A DNA stretch of 64,000 nt from Phymorhynchus buccinoides (Eukaryota > Mollusca > Gastropoda > Neogastropoda > Raphitomidae), in assembly GCA_017654935.2 (NCBI GenBank), contig CM065695.1, positions 27,039,143 to 27,103,142 of the forward strand, written 5' to 3'. Position 1 is the first letter of the stretch. The number at the start of each line of letters is the position of its first letter. Of this stretch, positions 1-11,456 are shown piece after piece. Made by a program: the position numbers and the translations under genes. The notes beneath the pieces are model-generated. The model searched no databases and had not been told where the DNA came from. It saw only the letters and a program-made list of their open reading frames with translations.

Positions 1-154
1 CTCTCGCGGTGTGCGCCGTGACAGTGCTGATGTTTGTGCCTCCTACCCGAAACGTCCTCACCCTGGGACTTCTTCCACCCAACTGGAAGGAGACCTCCAC
101 CTTGCAGGTACACTCCTGGATCTATATGGACAGATTCCCCCCCCCCTCCCCCCC

Positions 155-285
155 TTTAAAGACCCCCCACGTCACGTGTCACATTCCCTCTTATGCTTGG
201 AAGATTGCTTAAGATTTCTTACCAACTATAAGAGGGAAAACACGTGAAAACCATGATTTTGACACGTGACGTGGTGGGTCTTTAA
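155..285. repeat. MITE-like element, family 2, short internally deleted copy
   Basis: The two ends are inverted: TTTAAAGACCCCCCACGTCA at the left, and GACGTGGTGGGTCTTTAA closing the right. The interior carries the 'ccctctta' / 'taagaggg' inverted pair. Longer copies of the same family lie at 28609-28830, 32338-32577 and 39731-39966. The TTAA-like ends suggest a cut-and-paste DNA element without a transposase. The assignment is by inspection only. Confidence 0.6.
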
Positions 286-297
286 GATGAACTCTAA

Positions 298-492
298 GGT
301 CGGGTTCACATTAGACGCGTAAGTTCCGTACGGAAAACCCTAAGTAAGTGGAAGAAAGAAGGATAAAAGTTTACGCATAATGGGGAAATTCGGACACGTG
401 CGCACAACTGTTCCCTTCTTTGTTTCACTTATTTATGGATTGGGCACGGGTTTCCGCACGGAATATTCGCTTATGTGTGTGCACGGCCTTAT
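298..492. repeat. MITE-like element, family 3, copy 1
   Basis: The left end reads GGTCGGGTTCACATTAGACG and is followed by TTCCGTACGGAAAAC. The right end has TTTCCGCACGGAATATTCGC and then a GCACGGCC terminus. A second copy in opposite orientation is at 26735-26938. The inverted ends and the dispersed second copy support a non-autonomous DNA transposon. No open reading frame belongs to it. Confidence 0.6.
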
Positions 493-659
493 GGAAGAAA
501 TGGTCCACCTTTCAAGATTCATTCTTATGAATGGAAACTTCCCCCTTTTCGGGTATTCTCCTATAGAAGGAAATTTCCCCCTTTTCAGATCAACCCAAAT
601 GGACGGAAACCTTTACCTTTTAGGTACATTCTTTTGGAAGGAAGGAAACTCCCCTCTTT

Positions 660-2262
660 CAAGAACATTTCTATGGAAGGAAATGTTCACCTTTCAGGTA
701 CATTCACCTTTCAGGTACATTCTTTATGGAAGGGAAATGTTCACCTTTCAGGTACATTCTTTATGGAAGGGAAATGTTCACCTTTCAGGTACATTCTTTA
801 TGGAAGGAAATGTTCACCTTTCAGGTACATTCTTTATGGAAGGAAATGTTCACCTTTCAGGTACATTCTTTATGGAAGGAAATGTTCACCTTTCAGGTAC
901 ATTCTTTATGGAAGGAAATGTTCACCTTTCAGGTACATTCTTTATGGAAGGAAATGTTCACCTTTCAGGTACATTCTGTATGGAAGGGAATGTTCACCTT
1001 TCAGGTACATTCTTTATGGAAGGAAATGTTCACCTTTCAGGTACATTCTTTATGGAAGGAAATGTTCACCTTTCAGGTACATTCTTTATGGAAGGGAAAT
1101 GTTCACCTTTCAGGTACATTCTTTATGGAAGGAAATGTTCACCTTTCAGGTACATTCTTTATGGAAGGAAATGTTCACCTTTCAGGTACATTCTTTATGG
1201 AAGGAAATGTTCACCTTTCAGGTACATTCTTTATGGAAGGAAATGTTCACCTTTCAGGTACATTCTTTATGGAAGGAAATGTTCACCTTTCAGGTACATT
1301 CTTTATGGAAGGAAATGTTCACCTTTCAGGTACATTCTTTATGGAAGGAAATGTTCACCTTTCAGGTACATTCTTTATGGAAGGAAATGTTCACCTTTCA
1401 GGTACACTCTTTATGGAAGGAAATGTTCACCTTTCAGGTACACTCTTTATGGAAGGAAATGTTCACCTTTCAGGTACACTCTTATGGAAGGAAATGTTCA
1501 CCTTTCAGGTACACTCTTTATGGAAGGAAATGTTCACCTTTCAGGTACATTCTTATGGAAGGAAATGTTCACCTTTCAGGTACATTCTTTATGGAAGGAA
1601 ATGTTCACCTTTCAGGTACATTCTTTATGGAAGGAAATGTTCACCTTTCAGGTACATTCTTTATGGAAGGAAATGTTCACCTTTCAGGTACATTCTTTAT
1701 GGAAGGAAATGTTCACCTTTCAGGTACATTCTTTATGGAAGGAAATGTTCACCTTTCAGGTACATTCTTTATGGAAGGAAATGTTCACCTTTCAGGTACA
1801 TTCTGTATGGAAGGAAATGTTCACCTTTCATGTACACTCTTATGGAAGGAAATGTTCATCTTTCAGGTACACTCTTGTGGAAGGGAATGTTCACCTTTCA
1901 GGTATTATGGAAGGAAATGTTCACCTTTCCGGTACAATATTATGGAAGGAAATGTTCACCTTTCAGGTACACTTTTATGGAAGGAAATGTTCACCTTTCA
2001 GGTACACTTTTATGGAAGGAAATGTTCACCTTTCAGTTACACTCTTATGGAAGGAAATGTTCACCTTTCAGGTACACTCTTATGGAAGGAAATGTTCACC
2101 TTTCAGGTACACTTTTATGGAAGGAAATGTTCACCTTTCAGGTACACTTTTATGGAAGGAAATGTTCACCTTTCAGTTACACTCTTATGGAAGGAAATGT
2201 TCACCTTTCAGGTACACTCTTATGGAAGGGAATGTTCACCTTTCAGGTACACTCTTAGGGAA
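660..2262. repeat. 36-bp minisatellite array
   Basis: About 44 tandem copies of a 36-bp unit containing ATGGAAGGAAATGTTCACC and TTTCAGGTACATTC. The proximal part is highly homogeneous. The distal part (after about 1800) carries point changes and 1-4 bp length variants. Because 36 is divisible by 3, long open frames run through all three forward phases (about 500-640 codons), but they are artefacts of periodicity. The array stops about 30 bp before the 5' LTR of the gypsy element. Confidence 0.95.
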
Positions 2263-2899
2263 GGAACCCCCCCCCCCCTCTTTCATTACATTGTGAGAGG
2301 GTTCGCCCAGTAGGACGTTTCGGCGACTTTTGTATTTATGGTGTGCAACCACATGGACACATATAAATCTTAGATTTGGTAAAACTAATTCTAGCAAATA
2401 ATAAATAAATTTAAAGTATTGCTATAAAGTTTAATTAGTAAATTTATAGATAAAGCTATTGTACAATTTATAATTTTTGTAGTTTGTTCAGAAATGTAAT
2501 AATAAAATTTAGAAAAAATAGAATTATAATTTTGTAGGCACAGAGATCACGTGATGTATTCAAAATGAAAACAACTCAGTGCTGATAGCAGCTGGTCACT
2601 AGTTTAAAAGTTGTCAGTCACCTTTCAGTCTGCTAGAAGCAGTTTGCTGTTTTGGGAGCCCACTGGTTGTCATAGTGAGTACATTCTAGTGATGTTATGA
2701 ACAAAGTTGAAGTATTTACTAATGCATTTTAAGCTGGGATGTTCTGGAGTTTTCATGTTGGAACTCAGACTGTGACTATCAACCAACAACAAGTTTTAGT
2801 TTATATTCGGGAGAAACATGAGTAACGTGGTTGTGAACTCTGCTCTGTTTCGTTCTTTTCCTTCTCTTTCTCTCTCCCTGTCTTACTATTTCTGTCTCA

Positions 2900-3078
<179 letters not shown>

Positions 3079-3680
3079 TGAAAAGCGTAGATTTGAGTGA
3101 ACAATGGAAGATTAATGCTGCACTCTGTTTTAGTGAGGAGAAATTTAGATATTTCTTTTGTATGGAAATTGAATGTTTTAAAAGGAAAATGTTATAAAAT
3201 TCAGCGTTTTAAGAGTGAAAGTTCTTAGCTGTATTTAATGGAGAGAGGATTTGTTTGTAGATCAACTAGATGCAAGTTGTGTGGAGCTGAAAGTGAAGTC
3301 GATTTCTGTGACTGTGTAAATGGTAACTGATAGTGTACAGTTCATTGTGGCAAATATTGATATTTTATAACACCATGTAGTTAACTTTACAGATTTTTTG
3401 GGAGTAAGAATTTGAATGACATTTACTACAAAACTTAAGCATGGTCTGTACAGTGTGGACTGAGGTCAAAGGTTCCACTGAGTTCAGTTTCTCGTTAAGA
3501 GCCCCATGATGCTTGTGGTAAGATAGACTCTGGTGTGGGCTGATGGAATAGCCTCATGTAGATTGAATGGCGCACTGGTTACAGTTACTTGTTAAGAGTC
3601 CTGTGTCAAATTGCTAGTGCTCTGCAATTGGCATAGTCTGTTCAGTGTGGTCGGTTTAGTGGTTATAATCAGAGTTTTTA

Positions 3681-3862
3681 TACTGCTACCGGGAATTTGG
3701 GTCATTCCTGTCCGGTTTGCAAGTTGCGAAATCTGTTGTTTTACTGCTACCGGGAATTTGGGTAATTCCTGTCCGGTTTGCGAGTTGCGAAATCTGTTGT
3801 TTTACTGCTACCGGGAATTTGGGTCATTCCTGTCCAGTTTGTGTGTTTAGAAATCCGTTCAA
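3681..3862. repeat. 61-bp subrepeat in 5' LTR (3 copies)
   Basis: Three direct copies of a 61-bp unit beginning TACTGCTACCGGGAATTTGG, with start positions 3681, 3742 and 3803. The same unit recurs with indels in the 3' LTR at 10158-10440. Tandem subrepeats of this kind are common in U3 or R regions of LTRs, but no function is shown here. Confidence 0.85.
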
Positions 3863-4182
3863 ACTTTTGGAAAGCAAGACTGTTATAGAATGGCTATTTT
3901 AGGAATACTGTTACTTTATGGTATTATGTGTGTGATTGTAGAAGTTGATGTGAGAATGTAATGTCACATTAAAATGTTTTAGATAATTAAATTTGTGTTG
4001 TACTTTTATTATAATAGATACTAATGAGGGTATCAAATGTTTTATTTTTACAGGCGTGCAAAGTGTACAATAAATAAAGATAGCAAACCAAGACTGGAGT
4101 CCTGACTGATCCGAGAAGTGGATGAGTAGAACCCCACCCCTACACGGACAACCCTAACCCCATTTCCGCACCCTGTTACAAC

Positions 4183-4200
4183 TGGCGTCGCCGACAGGAT
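4183..4200 (+). promoter_or_regulatory. Candidate tRNA primer binding site
   Basis: TGGCGTCGCCGACAGGAT begins with TGG, the complement of a tRNA CCA end. It lies 2 bp after the 5' LTR end (GTTACA), as expected for minus-strand priming of a Ty3/gypsy element. The matching tRNA was not identified. Confidence 0.6.
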
Positions 4201-4218
4201 GACCAACATTTGCACGCT

Positions 4219-5142
4219 ATGGCACACCGCAACCGACTCGACGACGACGACACAGCGCCTAATGGCAACGACGACAGATTGGGTGTTCGCTGGATGGCCC
4301 CACCTAAACTGCCCAAATATAGCGGAGAACCTCAGGATGTCCCGGTGGAGGATTTCATCGCGGAGGCGCAACGTGTCCTGAGTGCATACAACCTGATCGA
4401 GGGACTGGCTGTTGAATACGTGTTACGCCACCTCGACGGTATTGCCAGACGAGAAGTGCTCTCACTTCCCAGCGAAAACCGTACAACTGCAGCTGCAGTG
4501 CTTGATGCTCTCAGAGTGACATTTGGAGATGCGAGGCCAGTCATGGGTCTCTTGTCAGCGTTTCATAGCCGGCATCAGAGGCAAGGGGAACGCCTCCTTG
4601 AGTACGTCCATGCCCTACAGGACCTGGCAGCACGCATCAACAATAAGCAGCAGAATGCCATCACTGTGAAAGCTTTGCGTGATCGTTTCATTGAGGGACT
4701 CAACGGCCCGGCCTTGCAGCGGGAACTACGCCGCATGGTGAGGGCAAACGATCAGATCACCTTGGCCACTCTACGCACCGAGGCATTCGAATGGCTACGT
4801 CATGAAGCACCGGAAACTGTCGCTGTGCAGCAACAACAACCTGTGGAAACAACGAAAGTGGAGAAGCTACAGGAACAGATCAACGCCCTGACTACAAGTC
4901 TACAGTCCATGCAGGCAGCCATTACTACTCTGGCTGAACACGCTACAAGACCCCAAACTTCAGGACTTGATCACCCCCAACCCCCACTTCCACCCCCACC
5001 TAAACCCTCCCATCCCAGACAGTCAACAGTTCAGTGTTTCAACTGTCGTCTGTTTGGTCATATTGCTCGAAACTGCCCAGAGAAAAAGAAAACGCAGCAC
5101 CAAGGGTCCCAGCTACAGGGAAACGGGCAACTCCTGCAGTGA
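4219..5142 (+). CDS. gag: Gag polyprotein of Ty3/gypsy retrotransposon
   Basis: An open frame of about 307 codons, counting from the first true ATG at 4219; the frame is open slightly upstream through a TTG at 4210. The product would form the retrotransposon core particle. After an acidic N-terminus (DDDDT) comes a proline-rich stretch ([13 protein letters not shown]) leading into an alpha-helical capsid-like Retrotrans_gag region. A coiled-coil-prone stretch ([18 protein letters not shown]) and a proline-rich linker follow. The end carries one CCHC zinc knuckle ([14 protein letters not shown], spacing CX2CX4HX4C) and a basic KKK tail. The overlap with pol (5034-5142) lies in a different frame. 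The ORF is intact, so this part of the element looks young. Confidence 0.9.
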   Translation: MAHRNRLDDDDTAPNGNDDRLGVRWMAPPKLPKYSGEPQDVPVEDFIAEAQRVLSAYNLIEGLAVEYVLRHLDGIARREVLSLPSENRTTAAAVLDALRVTFGDARPVMGLLSAFHSRHQRQGERLLEYVHALQDLAARINNKQQNAITVKALRDRFIEGLNGPALQRELRRMVRANDQITLATLRTEAFEWLRHEAPETVAVQQQQPVETTKVEKLQEQINALTTSLQSMQAAITTLAEHATRPQTSGLDHPQPPLPPPPKPSHPRQSTVQCFNCRLFGHIARNCPEKKKTQHQGSQLQGNGQLLQ

Positions 5143-8100
5143 ACAGCCAAGCTGCGGGAGGTACTGGTAAGGCTGATACATTCCAAGGGACATGCCCTGA
5201 AACAAGTTTGGACATTGATGGCAAGTCTGTCAAAGCAGTTATAGATACTGGGAGTGAGATAACTACGGTGACAGAGTCCTGGTTTGCGAAGAACTTACAG
5301 CAGCCCCTACGAAAGTGTAGTTGTTTGGTTGTTAAAGCTGCAAATGGCATAGACATTCCTTATGTTGGATTGTGGGATGGAACGGTTACTGTGTTTGGTC
5401 AGCAGTGTAATGCCACAATTCTAGTAGTTAAGGATTCGCCATGTTTAAACACAAGGACTCGTAGGGAAAATGCTCCAGTTCTTCTAGGCATGAATATCCT
5501 GCAGCAAGTCTTACCAGCTCTCAATCAGCGCTCAGGGTTTGAACACGCTTTTCAAACAATAGTACAGGAGATTCACCAACAGCAGCGAACAGTTTTGGGC
5601 TTTGGCCGACTCAGGGAACGGACACGTCTTCCTGCATACTCCATGGTGACAGTAAAAATTACTGCAGCAGGGAAACGGACAGTTGTGGCAGAGCCCTGCC
5701 ATCACCAGTTACCAGGCGGAGTAATTATGGTGCCAACTCTGCTAGAGGGTACATCTTCCCCATTTGTCAGAATGGCTAATCTGACAGAGGAGGACATCAT
5801 TCTGCCTGCCAGAACTCCAGTTGCTGCTCTGCGGACAGTAGCGACCATTGAGGATGAAAACACTAGTATTCATCTGGAAGTGTCATCGGAGGAAGTCATC
5901 GTCCAACGTCAAGAGACGTATGCTGCATCCTCGCCTTCTGACACACCCACTTGGAAACAACAACTTCCTGAGATGCAATGCGCAGAGGAGGAGCAATACC
6001 ACGTTTGGGAAGTATTGAGTCGCTACCCTAACGTCATACCAAAAGATGACCTTGATGTGGGCTACACAGACCTTGAATGTCATCGCTTAAGGGTCCAGGA
6101 CGAGACACCCATTGCTCAGCCTTACAGATCAATCCCACCAAATGACTTGCAAAAGGTGCGTGACCACATCCAGGGCCTCCTTGATAAAGGTGTAGTGCGT
6201 CCCAGCCACAGCCCATACGCTGCCCCAGTAGTTGTCGTCAAGAAAAAGGACGGAGGCATTCGCCTGTGTGTGGACTACAGAAGGCTCAATGAGAAAACAA
6301 CAAAGGACGCATACCCACTTCCTAGAATTCAGGAAAGTTTTGATGCGCTATCAGGAGCACAATACTTCTCAACACTAGACCTGGCTAGTGGCTATCATCA
6401 AATAGCTATGTCACCTGAGGACCAGCATCGTACGGCATTCGTGACACCATTTGGACATTACGAATTTACACGCATGCCGTTCGGACTCACTGGGGCGCCA
6501 GCAACATTTCAGCGTTTGATGAATGGAGTAATGTCAGACTTTCTGTTCAACTTCCTCCTGGTCTATCTTGACGATCTGCTCGTTTACTCACGGACCTTTG
6601 AAGAACACCTCCTCCACCTGGATCGTGTGTTGTCCAAACTAAGCCGCGTGGGATTGAAACTGAACATTGGCAAGTGTCAGCTGCTGCGTAAGAGTGTGGA
6701 CTACCTGGGACATACTATTTCAGCGGAAGGTGTTGGCTGTCAGACAACAAAGACCGAAGCAGTCCGCAACTGGCCAGTACCCAAGACAACAAAAGAACTG
6801 CGCTCCTTCTTAGGATTTGCGGGCTATTATAGGCGATTTGTGGAGGGATTCGCCAAAACAGCTGGACCCCTACAGAACCTGGCAAACAAACAGGAGAGCA
6901 AGAGGAGACCACTGTCGCTGGAAAAACACTGGAATGATGAACACCAGGCTGCATTTGAGGCTCTGAAGTGTGCCCTTACTAGTGGGAAAGTGTTGGCCTT
7001 TGCTGACTTTACGCGCCCATTCGTACTAGAGACAGACGCCAGCTTTGAGGGCCTGGGTTCCATACTGAGTCAGCGACAGCCAGATGGTACTACTCGAGTG
7101 ATTGCATATGCCAGCCGAAGACTGAAACCAACAGAGAGAAATGAGGCAAACTATAGCAGCTTCAAGATTGAAATGTTGGCGTTGAAATGGGCCGTCACTG
7201 AATGCTTCAGGAGCTACCTGCTGGGGTCACAGTTCGAGGTCTTCACAGACAATAACCCTTTGGCTCATTTCCAGACATCTAAGCTGGGCGCATTGGAACA
7301 GCGATGGGCAGCCCAGCTTGCAGTCTTTGATTTCACCATTCGATATAAGCCAGGAAAGCTAAACCGTGCTGACGCCCTTTCCAGGATACCTGCAAAAGAT
7401 GTTCTCCCTGAGGTCTCAACATCCCTTCCTGCTGCACTATGTGAGAAACAGGAGGTATCATGCCGGCAACAGACTACAGACCCTAGTGCTGATACCCGTC
7501 CTTGCCCAAATCCCAGTCCCTCCCCAGATCAGAGTACCTTTACTCTGACCCAGCTCACCCCCCATGACCTCTCCGAACTTCAGAAGCAGGATCAGGTCAT
7601 CAGCAAGGTGCTTGCAGTGTGGCCTTCGAAACCTAGGGCCACTGGCGACAGACAGCTGATGACAATCTGCAGACAGCATGACAGATTGGTTCTGCGAGAA
7701 GGGGTGCTGCACCGCCAGATCACTGACCCAGCCCTGGGCCAGGTCCAACAGCTGGTGCTGCCTTCAGTGCTGCGACCAGATGTCCTGAGGGAACTCCACG
7801 ATAAGCTGGGACACCAAGGGCTGGAGCGCACTCTCCGTCTTCTGCGCGAGAGGGTGTATTGGCCTGGCATGACTGCAGACGCAGAGGCATATATCAAACG
7901 ATGTGAGCGGTGCACTATGAACAGACGTCCCACTTCTGCCCTACCCATGGGACACCTTATTGCCACCAGACCATTGGAGATCTTGGCCATAGACTTCACA
8001 AAGCTTGAAATGGCCACAGACGGGCGAGAGAACGTCTTGGTCATGACGGATGTGTTTACCAAATACACGGTCGCCGCCCTGACCAGGAACCAGGAGGCCA

Positions 8101-8396
8101 GTACTGTTGTTCAGGTGTTGGTCAGAGAGTGGTTTAGCAAGTACGGCATACCAGAACGAATCCATAGTGATCAAGGCCGTGACTTTGAATCAAGATTGGT
8201 GAAAGAACTGTGTTCACTTTATGGCATTAAAAAGTCCCGTACGACACCCTACCACCCGCAAGGGAACGCACAGTGCGACAGGTATAATCGTACTCTTCAT
8301 GACCTCTTGCATACTATGGAAGCTGAAAAGAAGTCTCATTGGCCACAACATCTCCCGACACTTCTCAATTGTCAAGTGTGGATAACTTTAGTCTAA
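5034..8396 (+). CDS. pol: Pol polyprotein (PR-RT-RNase H-integrase), truncated in integrase
   Basis: Open for about 1120 codons in the -1 frame relative to gag. It has no ATG, so expression should be by frameshift. Domains in order, by residue from 5034: aspartic protease with IDTGSE (about 70-75); reverse transcriptase with [28 protein letters not shown] and YLDDLL (about 510); RNase H with [11 protein letters not shown] and FTDNNPL; integrase with an HHCC zinc finger (H...H...CERC); and the integrase core with AIDF and HSDQGRDF. Two defects are visible. The usual catalytic Glu is replaced by Asp in [10 protein letters not shown]. The frame then leaves the family sequence after HLPTLL and stops, so the integrase C-terminus is missing. 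Integration in cis is doubtful. The order PR-RT-RH-IN places it in Ty3/gypsy (Metaviridae-type). Confidence 0.92.
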   Translation: MFQLSSVWSYCSKLPREKENAAPRVPATGKRATPAVNSQAAGGTGKADTFQGTCPETSLDIDGKSVKAVIDTGSEITTVTESWFAKNLQQPLRKCSCLVVKAANGIDIPYVGLWDGTVTVFGQQCNATILVVKDSPCLNTRTRRENAPVLLGMNILQQVLPALNQRSGFEHAFQTIVQEIHQQQRTVLGFGRLRERTRLPAYSMVTVKITAAGKRTVVAEPCHHQLPGGVIMVPTLLEGTSSPFVRMANLTEEDIILPARTPVAALRTVATIEDENTSIHLEVSSEEVIVQRQETYAASSPSDTPTWKQQLPEMQCAEEEQYHVWEVLSRYPNVIPKDDLDVGYTDLECHRLRVQDETPIAQPYRSIPPNDLQKVRDHIQGLLDKGVVRPSHSPYAAPVVVVKKKDGGIRLCVDYRRLNEKTTKDAYPLPRIQESFDALSGAQYFSTLDLASGYHQIAMSPEDQHRTAFVTPFGHYEFTRMPFGLTGAPATFQRLMNGVMSDFLFNFLLVYLDDLLVYSRTFEEHLLHLDRVLSKLSRVGLKLNIGKCQLLRKSVDYLGHTISAEGVGCQTTKTEAVRNWPVPKTTKELRSFLGFAGYYRRFVEGFAKTAGPLQNLANKQESKRRPLSLEKHWNDEHQAAFEALKCALTSGKVLAFADFTRPFVLETDASFEGLGSILSQRQPDGTTRVIAYASRRLKPTERNEANYSSFKIEMLALKWAVTECFRSYLLGSQFEVFTDNNPLAHFQTSKLGALEQRWAAQLAVFDFTIRYKPGKLNRADALSRIPAKDVLPEVSTSLPAALCEKQEVSCRQQTTDPSADTRPCPNPSPSPDQSTFTLTQLTPHDLSELQKQDQVISKVLAVWPSKPRATGDRQLMTICRQHDRLVLREGVLHRQITDPALGQVQQLVLPSVLRPDVLRELHDKLGHQGLERTLRLLRERVYWPGMTADAEAYIKRCERCTMNRRPTSALPMGHLIATRPLEILAIDFTKLEMATDGRENVLVMTDVFTKYTVAALTRNQEASTVVQVLVREWFSKYGIPERIHSDQGRDFESRLVKELCSLYGIKKSRTTPYHPQGNAQCDRYNRTLHDLLHTMEAEKKSHWPQHLPTLLNCQVWITLV
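5080..5095 (+). promoter_or_regulatory. Candidate -1 ribosomal frameshift site between gag and pol
   Basis: In the gag frame the codons read GAG AAA AAG AAA ACG just after the zinc knuckle. Pol is open in the -1 frame across this point and has no ATG of its own nearby. G AAA AAG is a plausible slippery heptamer. A downstream stimulatory structure was not established. Confidence 0.5.
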
Positions 8397-8597
8397 TAGT
8401 TGGCGACTGAGGGTTTGACATTCGCATTTGAGACGGTATGAGACTGAGTGATTCTTTACCAGACGCTGTGTGAGCTCTTATGCTATTGTGCCAAGGTCTG
8501 GCTGACTCGCGTAGCAAATCAGCTAGACTAAAATGAGACGGACCGAATATTTCATATTTGGAACAATGTGGACATTGTTCAGTGTTTCAGGGGTGTG
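8397..8597 (+). other. Residual 3' internal region of the gypsy element
   Basis: About 200 bp between the pol stop and the 3' LTR. It has no coding similarity I recognise. The polypurine tract just before the LTR is poor (CAGGGGTGTG). A deletion removing the integrase C-terminus and most of the 3' internal region would explain both. Confidence 0.5.
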
Positions 8598-8932
8598 TGT
8601 GAGAGGGTTCGCCCAGTAGGCCGTTTCGGCGATTTTTGTATCTATGGTGTGCAACCACATGGTCACATATAAATCTTAGATTTGGTAAAACTAATGCATT
8701 TTAAGCTGGGATGTTCTGGAGTTTTCATGTTGGCACTCAGACTGACTATCAACCAACAAGTAGTTTTAGTTTATATTCGGGAGAAACATGAGTCACGTGG
8801 TTGTGAACTCTGCTCTGTTTCGTTCTTTTCCTTCTCTCTCTCTCTCTCTCCCACCTGTCTCACTGTCTGTCTCTTCTCTCTCTATTCTCCCTGTCTTACT
8901 ATTCTGTCTCACTGTCTCTCTCATCTCTCTCG

Positions 8933-8968
<36 letters not shown>

Positions 8969-9085
8969 CCTGTCTTACTATTGTTCTGGTCTCACTGTCC
9001 GTCTCTCCCTCTCTCTCTCTCTTCATCTCTTCTCTCTCTCTCTCGTGCTTTCTCTCTCCCTGTCTTACAGTATTTCTGTCTCTCA

Positions 9086-9127
<42 letters not shown>

Positions 9128-9141
9128 GATTTCTGTCTCAA

Positions 9142-9198
<57 letters not shown>

Positions 9199-9230
9199 TC
9201 TCTCTCTCTCTCTATTTCTGTCACTGTCTG

Positions 9231-9261
<31 letters not shown>

Positions 9262-9383
9262 TTTTCTCTCTCTCTCTCCCATGTCTCTCACTCTCTATCT
9301 CTCTCACTGATCTGTCTCTCTCTCTCTCTCTCTCTCTCTTCGCCTCATCTCTCTCTCTCCCTGTCTTACTATTTCTGTCTTCA

Positions 9384-9430
<47 letters not shown>

Positions 9431-10766
9431 TCTCTCTCTCCCGTTTCTTACTATTTCTGATCTCCGTCTCTGTCTCTCTCTCTCTCTCTCTCTCAATGCT
9501 CTCTCCTCTCTCTCTGCTCTCTCCTCTCTCCTCTCTCTTTCTCTCGGTGAAAAAAGCGTAGATTTTAGTGAACAATAGGAAGTTTAATGCTTGCACTCTG
9601 TTTTTTTAGTGAGGAGAAATTTAGGATATTTCTTTTTGTATGGAAATTGAATGTTTTAAAAGGAAAATGTTATAAAATTCAGCGTTTTTAAGAGTGAAAG
9701 TTCTTAGCTGTATTTAATGGAGAGAGGATTTGTTTGTAGATCAACTAGATGCAAGTTGTGTGGAGCTGAAAGTGAAGTCGATTTCTGTGACTGTGCAAAT
9801 GGTAACTGATAGTGTACAGTTCATTGTGGCATATATTGATATTTTATAACACCATGTAGTTAACTTTACAGATTGTTTGGGAGTAAGAATTTGAATGACA
9901 TTTACTACAAAACGTAAGCATGGTCTGTACAGTGTGGACTGAGGTCAAAGGTTCCACTGAGTTCAGCTTCTCGTTAAGAGCCCCATGATGCTTGTGGTAA
10001 GATAGACTCTGGTGTGGGCTGATGGAATAGCCTCATGTAGATTGAATGGCGCACTGGTTACAGTTACTTGTTAAGAGTCCTGTGTCAAATTGCTAGTGCT
10101 CTGCAATTGGCATAGCCTGTTCAGTGTGGTCGGTTTCGTGGTTATAATCAGAGTTTTTATACTGCTACCAGGAATTTGGGTCATTCCTGTCTAGCCAGGT
10201 TTGCAAGTTGCGAATAATCTGTTGTTTTTACTGCTACCCCCTCCACCCCGCAACCCCCGAAACAGGAAATTTGGGTCATTCCTGTCCGGTTTGCAAGTTG
10301 CGAAATCTGTTGTTTTACTGCTACCAGCTACCGTGGGAATTTTGGGTCATTCCTGTCCGGTTTTGCGAGTTGCGAAATCTGTTGTTTTACTGCTACCTTA
10401 AACCGCGTGGCGAATTTGGGTCCTTCCTGTCCGTGTTGGTTTAGAAATCCGTTTAAACTTTTGGAAAGCAAGACTGTTATAGAATGGCTGTAATTAGGAA
10501 TACTGTTACTCTATGGTCGTGTGTAGTGTGATTGTAGAAGTGATGTGTCGATGAAATGTAATGTCACATTAAAATGTTATAGATAATGTAAATTTGTGTT
10601 TTACTCCTCGTTGATTTGTAAATATACTGATCTCGATAAAAACCGGCCCCGTTCACGTAACAACGTACTCAGTGTTATTTTTGTTGGTCTGTCAAAGTGT
10701 ACAATTTGTAAAGATAGACAAACCAAGACTGGAGTCCTGACTGATCCGAGAAGTGGATGAATAGGG
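8598..10766 (+). repeat. 3' LTR of the gypsy element
   Basis: Begins TGTGAGAGGGTTCGCCCAG like the 5' LTR and follows it to the CCGAGAAGTGGATGA segment near 10766. Differences from the 5' copy: loss of about 370 bp after TTGGTAAAACTAAT, a much longer interrupted TC tract, many 1-bp homopolymer insertions around 9540-9680, and expanded or interrupted 61-bp units. The final ~70 bp (CCCCATTTCCGCACC...TTACA) are not recognisable directly here. A related LTR tail appears at 11460-11575. Confidence 0.85.
8838..9545. repeat. Interrupted (TC)n tract in 3' LTR
   Basis: About 700 bp of TC repeats, broken by recurring phrases such as CCTGTCTTACTATTTCTGTC and by ACTGTCTGTC. It looks like repeated amplification of the short unique segment preceding the TC tract in the 5' LTR (2876-2907). 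All open frames across it are Ser/Leu or Arg/Glu repeat artefacts. Confidence 0.9.
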
Positions 10767-11456
10767 TCTCCAGACACAAGGAATAACCCTTGGTGGCCCC
10801 CTCTGTCAGCACGTCCACCAGTGGCGTCGGAAAAATACCTCTGCAAACACACATAAAGGTCTGTCTCTCAGAATATCCAGCCACACAGGCACGTCCCCGA
10901 GAAAGGCTTTATTAAGAGGGTAATCACAAAGTTACATACACACACAATAAAGAAATGTTATGACTAGTAGACACACACACACACTAAATCCTTCTAAAAC
11001 GTCTTAGGCAAGACATAGTCCTAGTAGCACATCCAGCACAAATAGGTAGGCAATAAACAGCTAACAAGGTCTGGTTTACAAACACCCAGTTAACAAAATG
11101 CGCATTGAGAATCAGTGTCGGTAAAAAAAAAATAATACCTTATCGGTAAGTGAATGGATGAACTGTACTTTGGCATGTTAATTCACAGTTAAAAAAACTG
11201 GGTGACCACTAGCAACTCGAACCGTGTGCATTTAGGTTCGAACCGCGAAAGCTTATGCACAGTTTAGTTCCTATTTTTCAAACAAAAAAAAAAACACAGA
11301 ACTTCCACAAAAGTCAACAATGCTCCTCAGAACCGGTCGGATCCCCCCACCTCTAAATGCGTGTGGAGCTTTGTTATATTAGGCATCAAATAAATTGATT
11401 GTAGGACAAATGTCTTACATCGTACAAGATTGTCAAAGTGTTAAAGAGAAAAATGC
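10690..11456. repeat. Tandem segmental duplication, copy 1 (LTR tail plus flank)
   Basis: Starts with an LTR-end segment (AAACCAAGACTGGAGTCCTG) and continues to AAATGCGTGTGGAGCTTTG and GAGAAAAATG. The same order recurs in copy 2 (11457-12090): LTR tail, TTATGACT..., GGTTTACAAA, GAGAATCAGTGT, CGAACCG...CGCGAAAG, AAATGCGTGTGGAGCTTTG. A PBS-like TGGCGTCGG is at 10822-10830. No gene is seen inside. Confidence 0.75.

Noticed and set aside
660..2262. CRISPR-like array
   Set aside because: The whole 36-bp unit is repeated with no unique spacers, and the genome is eukaryotic.
380..2313. Very long open frames (up to ~640 codons) across the 36-bp repeat
   Set aside because: Three overlapping forward frames are open only because the unit length is a multiple of 3. 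There is no domain, and codon use follows the repeat.
4210..4218. TTG at 4210 as the gag start
   Set aside because: A eukaryotic element should start at ATG. The first in-frame ATG is at 4219.
5039..8174. Minus-strand open frames within gag-pol
   Set aside because: Shadows of the plus-strand pol. No domains.
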